A stretch of DNA of 42,826 nt from the NCBI GenBank assembly GCA_028275825.1, contig JAPWTX010000013.1, positions 1 through 42,826 on the forward strand. Reading direction: 5' to 3'. The DNA is from Ignisphaera sp. GTDB taxonomy: Archaea; Thermoproteota; Thermoprotei_A; Sulfolobales; Ignisphaeraceae. Positions within the stretch are counted from its first letter, which is position 1. The number at the start of each line of letters is the position of its first letter. The translations under genes were made by a program, and so were the position numbers. The notes beneath the pieces were generated by a model, which was given only the letters and a program-made list of their open reading frames with translations, had not been told where the DNA came from and searched no databases. Below are positions 25,753 through 34,042 of this stretch, piece after piece.

Positions 25753-25864
25753 GATAACACCAATCAACAATACCTCAAACACAAGCTTATAACTCTTAGC
25801 GTTCACCACTAGCTAAGCTCTGTGATTAGCCACAAATATATTGTTTACCTGGCAAATGACTTAC

Positions 25865-25924
25865 CACGTTACCCCCACCCCTCACCACAGAAGCTTGCCA
25901 CTAGCCACTTAGCGCGTTCCCCTG
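25865..25924 (-). repeat. degenerate copy of part of the 21060-21270 element
   Basis: CCCCTCACC, CAG, GCTT and CCAC/TAG segments line up with 21164-21218 in the same orientation, about 28 of 36 in the best stretch by eye. It sits in the 455-base gap between xpb and the ABC transporter ATPase gene. Confidence 0.4.
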
Positions 25925-25975
25925 CTAATGGTACTCAGTGGTATCTATGAATATCCTATAGTTTCGTTAGCGGGA
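25919..25975 (+). repeat. degenerate dispersed repeat, related to 16943-16997
   Basis: Contains TGAATATCCTATAGTTTCGTTAGCGGG, matching TGAATATC-TATAGTTCCATTAACGAGG at 16943-16997 mostly through transitions. A further GTTAGCGAA follows at 26028, the same octamer-plus seen at 16917 and, inverted, at 21077. The rest of this gap (to 26208) is A/T-rich and shows nothing else. Confidence 0.45.
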
Positions 25976-26208
25976 TTGTGCCTCTGTGTGTCATCCAATA
26001 ATGGGTTTGTGATGCGTTAATTTTTGTTAGCGAAAACAAGGATTAAGTTTATAGATATGCACAAAAAACTACAATTACTTTAAAATGGTGATCAGCTTCT
26101 CCATCGATATTCTTTTATAGGGTTATGCATATGAAGGGGAAGGATGGGTCTTAGTAATGCATCTAACTCCCTCCAACCTTAAAAACAAGGCTTTTAGTTG
26201 TAAAGGAG

Positions 26209-26967
26209 TCAGGTAATTGGTATTACTGCTCTCAGGTTTGGCATTACCTTGGCTTTTACTCCATAAACTATCTCTATAACCTCTTCATTCATAACTTCTT
26301 CGATTTTTCCCATGGCGTGCACCCTGCCATTGTTTAGAAAAATAGCTTTTTCTGCATATCTATAGGCTTGGGTTAGGTCGTGTAGAGACATCACTACTGT
26401 GAGCTTCTTCTCTTTTGAAAGCTTTGCTATGAGGTTGAGTATTGCTATCTGATACTTTATGTCTAGATTAGCTGTTGGTTCGTCTAAGAGGATTATGCGC
26501 GGTTCTGCAACAAGGGCTCTTGCTATGAGTATTCTCTGAAACTCTCCGCCACTTAGTTCCATGATATCTCTGTCAGCCAAGTGCTCTGCATCAACATATC
26601 TTAGATATTTCAGAACCAGCTCTATGTCTCTAGTCGTTGGCGCAAAGTCTATATGGGGCTTTCTGCCAGTCACTACAAAATCAATTACCTTCACACCTTG
26701 AACCATATTTATGTGCTGAGGTACGAAGCTCACAAGCTTTGCAGCTTCCTTTCTACCCATTTGGAGAACGTTTTTGGAGTCTATATATACAGATCCTTTA
26801 ACAGGCTTCAGAATACCGTCAATGGTTTTGAGTAGAGTTGTTTTTCCACTGCCGTTGGGACCCAGCACAGCCACAATCTCACCTTCATCTACATCCATCG
26901 ATATATCATCAAGCGCCTTAACACTATTGTACCTAACCTCAACTCCTTGGATCCTTATCAAGGCCAC
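26209..26967 (-). CDS. FecE/BtuD-type ABC transporter ATPase
   Basis: Cytoplasmic ATPase powering uptake of an iron complex, corrinoid or similar ligand. Walker A GPNGSGKTT, Q-loop FVPQH, signature LSGGEFQR, Walker B IILLDEPTANLD and the H-loop SLHD are all intact. 252 residues. The start is GTG and overlaps the permease stop by one base (TAGTG). It is the last gene of a four-gene minus-strand operon fmdE, binding protein, permease, ATPase. Confidence 0.93.
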   Translation of the reverse strand: MALIRIQGVEVRYNSVKALDDISMDVDEGEIVAVLGPNGSGKTTLLKTIDGILKPVKGSVYIDSKNVLQMGRKEAAKLVSFVPQHINMVQGVKVIDFVVTGRKPHIDFAPTTRDIELVLKYLRYVDAEHLADRDIMELSGGEFQRILIARALVAEPRIILLDEPTANLDIKYQIAILNLIAKLSKEKKLTVVMSLHDLTQAYRYAEKAIFLNNGRVHAMGKIEEVMNEEVIEIVYGVKAKVMPNLRAVIPIT

Positions 26968-28004
26968 TACCCACCACCTCTGAGAAGGAGGTAGAGCAGC
27001 AATGGAGCTCCAATAAAGGATAATACAATACCCACAGGCAAGATAATGGGGCTCACAACAGTCCTCCCAATATCATCAGCTACTAGCAATAGTGCTGCTC
27101 CTACAAGCATTGAAGCTGGTACCAAGTATCTATGGCTACTTCCAACAACAAGCCTTGCTATGTGTGGCGCTACTAGGCAGAGGAATGCTATCACACCAGC
27201 GAAAGCCGTCACCATAGAAACCCCAAAAGCACTCACTAGTGTTGCCTCTAGCCTAAGTCTCTTTGGATTCACTCCACTAGAGTAAGCAATATCATCTCCA
27301 AGGGATATTAGATCCAGGTCTAGAGATCTAATCATGTAGTAGATAGCTAGCACCCCTGCAACAATGGCAATCATCTTGAGTGCAGTCCAATCAACTCTAC
27401 CAACATCGCCAAAGGTCCAGAAAACAACCATGGCTATCTGGAGCTCGTTCAATGCCAGGTATTGCACTAGGCTGAGGATGGCTTGATAAAGAAAACTCAT
27501 AGCAATTGCTGCTAGGATTAAAGCTCTTTCGCTTAGCATAGCTCTATACGCTAAAACGAGTATTAAACTAACTTGAAGTAGCGAAAAAATGAATGCAAAT
27601 ATTGGTAATATGTAGGGGTTGCTGATGAGTGTAACCCTGTACTGCACAGAACCTGCAATGCCAAGTATTAGTGCTATAGCAACACCAAGAGCAGCTGCTT
27701 GAGATATGCCCAGGGTGAAGGGCGAGGCCATGGGGTTTCTGAGCACTGCCTGCATACAAGTCCCAGTAACACCTAGAACAATTCCCATGGCAATAGATGC
27801 TAACACTCTTCTAAGCCTTAGTAGTAGTGCTGCTCTAACTTCGACAGGAATGCTGTTGTCGCCAAGCATAAGTTTGAATGCATCGAGCAGTGTAGCTCTG
27901 TACACTCCAATAGAGATGGATAGTGGTATGAGTAAGAGGAGAAGAAGGAGAATTACAGTTAGAAAAAGCTTTCTTAATTTAAATAATCTTGCTATTCTAT
28001 TCAT
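26967..28004 (-). CDS. FecCD/BtuC-type ABC transporter permease
   Basis: Membrane permease of the iron-siderophore/vitamin B12 family, with about ten hydrophobic segments. Family landmarks are RLRRVLASIAMGIVLGVTGT near the start, MQAVLRNPMASPFTLGISQA and the coupling region FVCLVAPH-like FLCLVAPHIARLVVG. 345 residues. It is three bases from the binding-protein gene and overlaps the ATPase start. Confidence 0.93.
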   Translation of the reverse strand: MNRIARLFKLRKLFLTVILLLLLLLIPLSISIGVYRATLLDAFKLMLGDNSIPVEVRAALLLRLRRVLASIAMGIVLGVTGTCMQAVLRNPMASPFTLGISQAAALGVAIALILGIAGSVQYRVTLISNPYILPIFAFIFSLLQVSLILVLAYRAMLSERALILAAIAMSFLYQAILSLVQYLALNELQIAMVVFWTFGDVGRVDWTALKMIAIVAGVLAIYYMIRSLDLDLISLGDDIAYSSGVNPKRLRLEATLVSAFGVSMVTAFAGVIAFLCLVAPHIARLVVGSSHRYLVPASMLVGAALLLVADDIGRTVVSPIILPVGIVLSFIGAPLLLYLLLRGGG

Positions 28005-28007
28005 GGG

Positions 28008-29309
28008 TTAGCCACACTTAAACAAGTTGCTGAGGTTTACAAAGCCCTGGTACCCATTCTTAACAAAGTCCTGGTAAAGGGGTTTACCAACGAAAGCTTT
28101 GAAAATCTCATCAGCTTTTTGAATAGGATCCACATCAGCAAATGCCTCTGGGTACAGGACTTTGCCTATGAAATAAGCATCTGCAAATGCTGTAGCAATA
28201 TTTGTGTGATAGTAGTTGAAGGGTAGTACACCGAATATCCTACCCTCTTTAAATGCATTGAGACTGCAATACTGATCTCTATTCTTTGAGAAATCATCTA
28301 AGACCATATTCAAGTTGTTTTCATCTATGAATATGTAGTCAGGCTGCTTCTTCAGCAGGTATTCAAAGTCCACCTGTATATATCCACCTCCAGGTTTCAG
28401 ATTGTCTACTATAGATGAGGTATTGAGTAGCACAAGGGGTGCAAACATAGATTGCGATGCTGTGAAAGGCTGTGCACCTGTATACGATATGGCACCTATG
28501 TATATAGTGGGTTTTTCTCTAACACTCTTTACCCTATTTGAAAGATCCTGTACAACAGAATCAATATAGCTTATCAGTTGCTGTGCTCTCTCATCTCTAT
28601 TAAGAGCCTTGCCCAGCAATCTCAAGGCTTTCTCCAGGAACCCTATATCCACATAGCCAGCAGTGCCATAGTCTATAACTAGAACTGGCACCCCAACCTC
28701 TGCCTCAAGCCTGTCAGGTGGATATAGATTAACATACCCTCTATACATCACTATGAGCTGTGGTTTCACCTGCATCAGCATTTCAGGGTTTGGAGGGTTT
28801 CTAGGCCCTCCAGGACCTATGACAGGTAGCCTTTGAATTGTGCTACAGTATGCCATAGCATAGTCTCTTCCAATACAACCCCATTGCAACTCACTCTGCT
28901 CTACACCAACAAGAAGATTAGTTGCATTAAGGTATGCAACAAGCCTAAGCGCACCAGGACCAATTGCTACAATTCTGCTGAGGTTCTTAGGTATCTTCAC
29001 ACTTCTATTCAGCACATCAACAACCTCTATGTATTGTGCTTCTTGTCTTTGCGTAAAAGCTGTTTGAATTGGTGAGGTGGTTGTAGATGTCACAACCGTA
29101 GATGGGGATGGCACTATCGTTACTATTTGTGTTGTTGTAAAGGTCAGTGTCACGAACTGTGTTTGTGTAATTGTCTTCTCTACAGTAAGTATACGGATTG
29201 TGGTGTATGGCGTGGGTTTTGCAGATAGCGAAAAGTAGCTATATGCTACAAGTGAAGATATTATAGCCACTACGATTAGTATCAAGGCAATTTTTGTAGC
29301 GATGTTCAT
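28008..29309 (-). CDS. membrane-anchored substrate-binding protein, iron-complex/cobalamin type
   Basis: Extracellular binding protein of the ABC importer. Residues about 5-30 form a transmembrane anchor without a lipobox cysteine. A Thr/Ser/Val-rich stalk of about 60 residues follows, as in many archaeal surface proteins. The PeriBP_2 domain starts near IEVVDVLNRSVKIPKNLSRI and contains RIVAIGPGALRLVAYL and PQLIVMYRGYV. 433 residues. The ligand is not evident from sequence; iron chelate, heme, corrinoid or a metal complex related to the neighbouring FmdE are the candidates. Confidence 0.9.
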   Translation of the reverse strand: MNIATKIALILIVVAIISSLVAYSYFSLSAKPTPYTTIRILTVEKTITQTQFVTLTFTTTQIVTIVPSPSTVVTSTTTSPIQTAFTQRQEAQYIEVVDVLNRSVKIPKNLSRIVAIGPGALRLVAYLNATNLLVGVEQSELQWGCIGRDYAMAYCSTIQRLPVIGPGGPRNPPNPEMLMQVKPQLIVMYRGYVNLYPPDRLEAEVGVPVLVIDYGTAGYVDIGFLEKALRLLGKALNRDERAQQLISYIDSVVQDLSNRVKSVREKPTIYIGAISYTGAQPFTASQSMFAPLVLLNTSSIVDNLKPGGGYIQVDFEYLLKKQPDYIFIDENNLNMVLDDFSKNRDQYCSLNAFKEGRIFGVLPFNYYHTNIATAFADAYFIGKVLYPEAFADVDPIQKADEIFKAFVGKPLYQDFVKNGYQGFVNLSNLFKCG

Positions 29310-29332
29310 TTTGAGTGCCCCTCATCAATATC

Positions 29333-30028
29333 CTATGTATTTAGTTGTTTCACAACTTTGTATGGTATGCGAAACGCTGTTGAAATGCCTCTGCCAATAA
29401 CTGCTGGTACCTCCCTACCTGCGCATGTTGAGCAATATGGTTTTCCATCTATGTACACAATCTTTGGAGCCATAACCAGTTCTCCACATTTTGAGCAACG
29501 TATGCTCTCAAATATGGGTGCTCTTTCAGGCTCTTCAACGACTTCAACAACCTGGATTACAAAGTCCTCTTCTGGTAGTTCAGCCATTTTCAAGCCTATT
29601 TCCTCCCATATCCTATTAAGCTTCACTACTTCCTCATCTGTCCCCCTCTTCTCAGTAACAACTTTTCTAAAGAGCTCTAGAGCTTCTTTTGGAAAGTGTT
29701 TTTCCCTAAGCCTCTCTGAATCTATATAGATTCTAATACCCTTATTGCTACCTCTTCTAAACACTGTTAAAGCATTTTTCCCTGTATCTGCATATATTAG
29801 GGAGTTGTTTCCAAGAGTACAGCCAGACGCTATTTGAACACCATCAGCAAAGCAGTTATTAACCTCAACAATAGCTACAATATCCTCTCGAATAGTCTCA
29901 GCAACGCCAGCCTTCTTAATACCCAGCTTGTTCAAAGCTATTTCAGTAGCTCTCAAACCTAGTACTACAAATGGGCATATGTGTCCATGGAACTCTCTGG
30001 CCTTCTCAATAAGCTCCCTACTAACCAT
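29333..30028 (-). CDS. fmdE: FmdE family protein with C-terminal zinc finger
   Basis: FmdE was named from a molybdenum formylmethanofuran dehydrogenase operon; its function is not established, but a cofactor or metal-handling role is suspected. The N-terminal domain begins with EKAREFHGHICPFVVLGLRA, the family signature with His, His and Cys, and contains EVNNCFADGVQIASGCTLGN. The C-terminal zinc finger uses CSKCG and CSTCAG. 231 residues. It heads the ABC importer operon (23-base gap to the binding protein), which hints that it processes or senses the imported ligand. GGTGTGA lies just ahead of the ATG. Confidence 0.87.
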   Translation of the reverse strand: MVSRELIEKAREFHGHICPFVVLGLRATEIALNKLGIKKAGVAETIREDIVAIVEVNNCFADGVQIASGCTLGNNSLIYADTGKNALTVFRRGSNKGIRIYIDSERLREKHFPKEALELFRKVVTEKRGTDEEVVKLNRIWEEIGLKMAELPEEDFVIQVVEVVEEPERAPIFESIRCSKCGELVMAPKIVYIDGKPYCSTCAGREVPAVIGRGISTAFRIPYKVVKQLNT

Positions 30029-30076
30029 AAGTCACACCTATATTGTTTTTAGGTACACATATAGAAGCTATCAGTA

Positions 30077-30100
30077 TCTTAAGCTTAAAAACTTTTGATC
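30077..30100. promoter_or_regulatory. shared divergent promoter core between fmdE and the mutarotase-fold gene
   Basis: TATCTTAAGCTTAAAAACTTTTGATC contains TATA-like sequences readable on both strands (TTTTTAAGC on minus, GCTTAAAAAC on plus) around the palindrome AAGCTT. It lies about 30-50 bases from both starts in the 99-base gap. One region could therefore serve both genes. Confidence 0.4.
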
Positions 30101-30127
30101 TTTAAATATGTATATTGGTGATATGTG

Positions 30128-31027
30128 ATGAGGACGTGGTATGGGGATATAGCAGGCTTTAAATCTTTCTTCGCCCAGCTAGGAAATCTTATCATAGGTA
30201 TCCCTATCGAAGTAGGTCCAAGAATATTGTTTTTGAGTCGCAGGGATAGACCTGAAGAAAATGTTTTCGGTATTGTACCTGAGATGGCTATTGATACTGG
30301 TGAAGGTGTTTGGAGGATATATGGTGGCCATAGGCTATGGACATCTCCAGAAGCAATGCCAAGATCATACTCACTTGATGACAAGCCTATCAATGTCTAT
30401 GCTACTGAAGGTGAGGTCGTTATTGAGGGCAATCCAGAGCCTCAAAATTGCGTACAGAAGTTTATTAGAGTTAAGCAAAGTAGTGATGCTGACACCTTGG
30501 AGGTTGTGCACGAGGTTAAGAACATCTGTAGATGGTCTATAGAGTTCTCTTGCTGGGCTCTCAGTGTAATGAGAAGAGAGGGTTTTGCCATAGTGCCTGT
30601 GGCTCCGAAGTGCATTGACGAGAAGTGTTTGTTGCCAGACAGATCAATTGCCCTCTGGCCTTACACAAAACTCTCAGATGAGAGACTTGTACTTGGAGAG
30701 AAGTTCATATTTGTAAAGCAGAGACCTGATGTAAGCAAACCCATTAAGATAGGTGTGAATGCTCATGACAATTGGGCTGGTTACTGGGTTAATGGACACC
30801 TCTTTGTAAAGTACTTTGAAAAGGTAGCTAACAACTATCCTGATTTTGGCTCCTCTGTAGAGATATATACAAATGACAAAATACTTGAGTTAGAGACCCT
30901 AGGCCCCCTTAGAAGAGTTGATCCAGGAAACATCAACAAACATATAGAGCGCTGGAAACTAGTATACGTAGGGCACCTCGAACCATCTGAAGAAATCATT
31001 GAAAAAGCTTTAAAAATGCTGTTTTGA
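30128..31027 (+). CDS. galactose mutarotase-fold (DUF4380-like) protein
   Basis: A 300-residue protein with the beta-sandwich pattern of aldose-1-epimerase relatives: GPRILFLSRRDRPEENVF near the start, GGHRLWTSPE (conserved His-Arg), and at the end VEIYTNDKILELETLGPL with HIERWKL. This matches the DUF4380 type more than classical GalM, whose catalytic His/Glu pair I cannot place with certainty. A sugar-binding or epimerase role is possible, unproven. ATG 30128 is chosen over GTG 30125 because GGTGAT lies 6 bases upstream. Divergent from fmdE. Confidence 0.72.
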   Translation: MRTWYGDIAGFKSFFAQLGNLIIGIPIEVGPRILFLSRRDRPEENVFGIVPEMAIDTGEGVWRIYGGHRLWTSPEAMPRSYSLDDKPINVYATEGEVVIEGNPEPQNCVQKFIRVKQSSDADTLEVVHEVKNICRWSIEFSCWALSVMRREGFAIVPVAPKCIDEKCLLPDRSIALWPYTKLSDERLVLGEKFIFVKQRPDVSKPIKIGVNAHDNWAGYWVNGHLFVKYFEKVANNYPDFGSSVEIYTNDKILELETLGPLRRVDPGNINKHIERWKLVYVGHLEPSEEIIEKALKMLF

Positions 31028-31617
31028 GATCGGCTGCTGAGAGCTGGATTTATAAGCTATGAATCCATTTACTGTATTTACCTGGGTTGATAACAGCGTC
31101 GCAAGAGATGCTCAGATTTTGAGGAATTTCTCCTAACTTTAATGCTTATTAAACCCTCTCTAGAGATAGCTTTGCTACTAATGAGGGATGTGAAGAGAAA
31201 ACCCATGGATGCGACAAATAAGCATGAAATGATGAGCATCTAGAGACAGTAAACTAAGCTCTGAGCTCAGTGTTTATCACAGTACGTCTAAGTTCTTGCA
31301 CTTCACATTACCCACTACTATAAACTGTTATCTTATCCTCAGTGACACTTTCCACAGCATAGATGACCTTTAGCTTATTCCTAAGAACGTTGTAAGCAAT
31401 ACTAGAGTGCTCAGCAGATGTCATGGTTTTGATTGGGGAGGTGTTTAGTTATGTCTTCAGCAGATTCTATAGGAAAGCTGTTGAGGTCTCTATCAACTTG
31501 TACATAGCATTAATGTGAGAGTGTGTTCCGGGGATCTAGTTTTTGCATGTCAACAGTTTCTAGAACCTCTATACACATTAATTCTCTTTAGCAGTAGATA
31601 ATTTTTGTGAGCGCTCT
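31028..31617. other. 590-base gap, possibly with gene remnants
   Basis: No complete gene is evident. On the minus strand 31308-31424 encodes a 38-residue frame (MTSAEHSSIAYNVLRNKLKV then ...VTEDKITVYSSG) with natural-looking composition. In-frame stops interrupt its upstream continuation (NAMYKLIETSTAFL, stop), as in a decaying gene. I recognise no family. A C-box-like ATGATGA at 31229 and CTGA at 31261 lack the internal boxes of a C/D RNA. Confidence 0.3.
31308..31424 (-). pseudogene. possible small gene or C-terminal remnant, unknown
   Basis: 38 codons from ATG 31424. No ribosome site is clear. Upstream in the same frame two stops separate further protein-like residues, so this may be the end of a broken gene. 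No homology recognised. Confidence 0.2.
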
Positions 31618-32883
31618 GTGTTGAAGCCGAGTCCAAGGCTTTGCATTGAGTGCAAGGGGTACAAACTTCTCTGTGGTCTTTCTAGATGTCCTCTTCTATC
31701 TTCTTATATTAGTAAGGTTTCTGCTGCAACTAGAATTAGTAGAGGTTTTGTGGAGGGCTCTACCCCGCCTACAGCACTCGTTGGTGAGAGTGGTTATCCC
31801 CGGGTTGCTATCTATATGGGTATTCCTCCAGGGGTCTATGGGGAAGAGGCGAGGAATTTTGACAATCCTGTTTCATGGCATCTGAAGCTAGGATTAGAGG
31901 AGATAATTGAACTTAGGAGTGGCATGGCTATGGTTAGTCTTCCAAAGGTACTTGTGACAAGTGTTGGGAAACTCTATGAAAGTGAGGTTGCATTAGCAGC
32001 CATTTCACTAAGACCTGTGGATACAGAAGCTGTGGTTTCAAAGGTTCTGGGCATATCTACTAATTTTGATTACCTCTTGCCACCCACAGGTCCCAGGGTG
32101 TTAGCTGAGTTGCTGAGGGTTGTAGGGAACCCCAGCACCCCTAAAAAGCTAGAGATGATGATATTTGATGATGTGAAAACGTCTGAAGCAATTAAGGAAC
32201 TCTACAACAGCAATATAGACTTCTACACAATTACAAGAGCGTTATCCCTCGGGCTACTTGGTTATAGAAGTAAGAGGAAATTGGTGCCAACAAGATGGGC
32301 TATAACAGCTACAGACACAATCATCAGTAACTTGTTATTAGATGTAGTGAGAGGATTTCAACAGCTTTCAGACACTCTTGTATTCTATGGCGAATATCTG
32401 TACAATAAGTATCTAATAATCCTCTCACCAGGATCCTACAGAGCTTTATGGATAGAAGTGTGGCATCCCAAAGCCATTTATAACCCAGGTGAGGGATTAG
32501 AGTGGTTTGAGGTGAAAGAGCTAAGGCCAAACTCCTTTACAGCTATGGATGGAGGCTTCCTAGCTGCTAGAACAAGTGTTTTGCAATACCTATACTCAAT
32601 TGGAAGACAGGCCAGGGTAACCATACTTAGGGAGATACTACCACAGTACATATATCCTGTTGGAAATTGGCAGATAAGAGAAACTGTAAAACATGCATTG
32701 TCAAGAGGTCCAATACTCAAAAACCCAGTAGAAAGCGAACTTACAAATCTTGTAGAAAGGTTTATGAACGTGCCTAGAGAGGTTTTGAAGAGGTTAATAG
32801 AATTTGTTTATGAGAAAAACCAGCTGAAGCTAGATTCTTTCTTCAAGAATTCGCAAAACGCTATACACTTTTCTACTCCTTGA
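31618..32883 (+). CDS. nreA: NreA-type archaeal DNA repair protein
   Basis: Archaeal repair protein of the Nre family, linked in Haloferax to mitomycin C resistance and PCNA. An N-terminal zinc-finger set C9, C12, C19, C24 precedes the conserved SGYPRVAIYMGIPPG and ARNFDNPVSWH region. Residues 402-409 (QLKLDSFF) form a PIP-box, Q-x-x-L-x-x-F-F, for binding the PCNA clamp. 421 residues. The start is GTG with TGTGAG 6 bases ahead. Its stop overlaps the convergent nucleotidyltransferase gene by 11 bases. Confidence 0.9.
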   Translation: MLKPSPRLCIECKGYKLLCGLSRCPLLSSYISKVSAATRISRGFVEGSTPPTALVGESGYPRVAIYMGIPPGVYGEEARNFDNPVSWHLKLGLEEIIELRSGMAMVSLPKVLVTSVGKLYESEVALAAISLRPVDTEAVVSKVLGISTNFDYLLPPTGPRVLAELLRVVGNPSTPKKLEMMIFDDVKTSEAIKELYNSNIDFYTITRALSLGLLGYRSKRKLVPTRWAITATDTIISNLLLDVVRGFQQLSDTLVFYGEYLYNKYLIILSPGSYRALWIEVWHPKAIYNPGEGLEWFEVKELRPNSFTAMDGGFLAARTSVLQYLYSIGRQARVTILREILPQYIYPVGNWQIRETVKHALSRGPILKNPVESELTNLVERFMNVPREVLKRLIEFVYEKNQLKLDSFFKNSQNAIHFSTP

Positions 32884-33952
32884 ACCATGCAACAGGCTTT
32901 ATAAAGTCTTTTCCCTGAGCTTCATAAGTCCCTATAGTAAGCTGATAGTATGTCTCAGAGCTCTTCATGTCCTGTACTTTCTCTACCTTTCCCTTAGCAA
33001 TTATTTCTTCACCCTCCTTCGCTATGTCTATGTATAACCCCTCATAACTTACAATAAGATTCACCTTCCTAGCCTCATCAACCCCCTCGACAACTCTCAC
33101 ATTATCAACTCTATACACAGCAGGCATGAATATGTTATCCCTGGCATCAATCACCCTAGCCCTCACAGAGGCAAGGCCTATCGATTGAAACACTTTTTGC
33201 TCCCACTGCTCATTTACCTCCTCCTCAAACTTCACTGGATGTATAGAGAACTGTCTTCCTTTGTAGAGAGCTCTATTCCACTTGTATCTGCTATACAGCT
33301 TTATACCCTCCTCAACTGAGAGTGGATGAATACTTGCTATTTCCCTAGCCCATGATTCCAGTAAAGCACCTGCTGGTTGGGAGAAACCTGAATTTGGCTT
33401 ACTATAGAGTTTTTTCAAGGTCTCTCTCACTCTATAGGAATTTTCAACTCCATAAACAACGAGATCTATGTCTGAGTACTGCAGATTATGTATTTTGAGG
33501 AGTATTGAACCTGTAACGCCAAAGTTGCTTAGAGGAACCCCTGATTCCTCAGAAATTCTAGAGGCTATCTCTAGCGCTAGTCTTTCAAGAGCATCCCTAG
33601 GTTCTGCACCTATCTCATGCAACCTCTCCTCAGGTTTGTAGTGTTTTGCAATTCTAGTTAGTGGAACCTCAATGAGTTCCACATTTCTATACTCATCAAA
33701 AACCACATAATCAGGGTATCTCTCCTTAAGCCACTTCAAAACACTCTTAACACCAGTAGCGCTATAAAATGGCAGTATTCTTCCATACTGAATTCCCTCC
33801 CTAGACCACTTAACCCTTATTCTTGATTCCAACCCCCTTACATACTTAAGATAGCTTACAACCCTGCCTCCTGGGTGTACATTACCTATAATACAGAATA
33901 TGAGGCCTTCAGAACTCTCTATAAAGTCTCTATCCCTAAACCTCCTGACCAT
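32873..33952 (-). CDS. predicted archaeal nucleotidyltransferase (COG1665-like)
   Basis: Pol-beta-type nucleotidyltransferase: the site reads GVTGSILLKIHNLQYSDIDL, that is the G-S helix followed by D-x-D. An N-terminal domain (FCIIGNVHPGGRVVSYLKYV) precedes it, and the C-terminus is beta-rich. The substrate is unknown; tRNA, protein or small-molecule nucleotidylation are all known in the superfamily. I favour ATG 33952 with GTGAGAG 5 bases ahead; GTG 33964 is in frame. About 359 residues. It is divergent from fdhD and convergent with nreA. Confidence 0.75.
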   Translation of the reverse strand: MVRRFRDRDFIESSEGLIFCIIGNVHPGGRVVSYLKYVRGLESRIRVKWSREGIQYGRILPFYSATGVKSVLKWLKERYPDYVVFDEYRNVELIEVPLTRIAKHYKPEERLHEIGAEPRDALERLALEIASRISEESGVPLSNFGVTGSILLKIHNLQYSDIDLVVYGVENSYRVRETLKKLYSKPNSGFSQPAGALLESWAREIASIHPLSVEEGIKLYSRYKWNRALYKGRQFSIHPVKFEEEVNEQWEQKVFQSIGLASVRARVIDARDNIFMPAVYRVDNVRVVEGVDEARKVNLIVSYEGLYIDIAKEGEEIIAKGKVEKVQDMKSSETYYQLTIGTYEAQGKDFIKPVAWFKE

Positions 33953-33977
33953 AAAAACTCTCACAAGGATATATGGT

Positions 33978-34008
33978 ATTTTAAAAGCTTAAATCTGTTT
34001 AAAAACTG
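33978..34008. promoter_or_regulatory. divergent TATA-like boxes for the nucleotidyltransferase and fdhD genes
   Basis: GTTTAAAAACTG at 33997-34008 lies about 35-45 bases before the fdhD start. On the minus strand GCTTTTAAAATACC at 33978-33990 lies about 26-38 bases before ATG 33952, which would give a very short leader. Confidence 0.4.
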
Positions 34009-34042
34009 CTTATCTCTGAGTTCTACTGCAATGTGATACGCT

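Noticed and set aside
31229-31264. C/D box small RNA (ATGATGA and CTGA)
   Set aside because: The boxes are about 25 bases apart with no D' or C' box between, too short for an archaeal C/D RNA.
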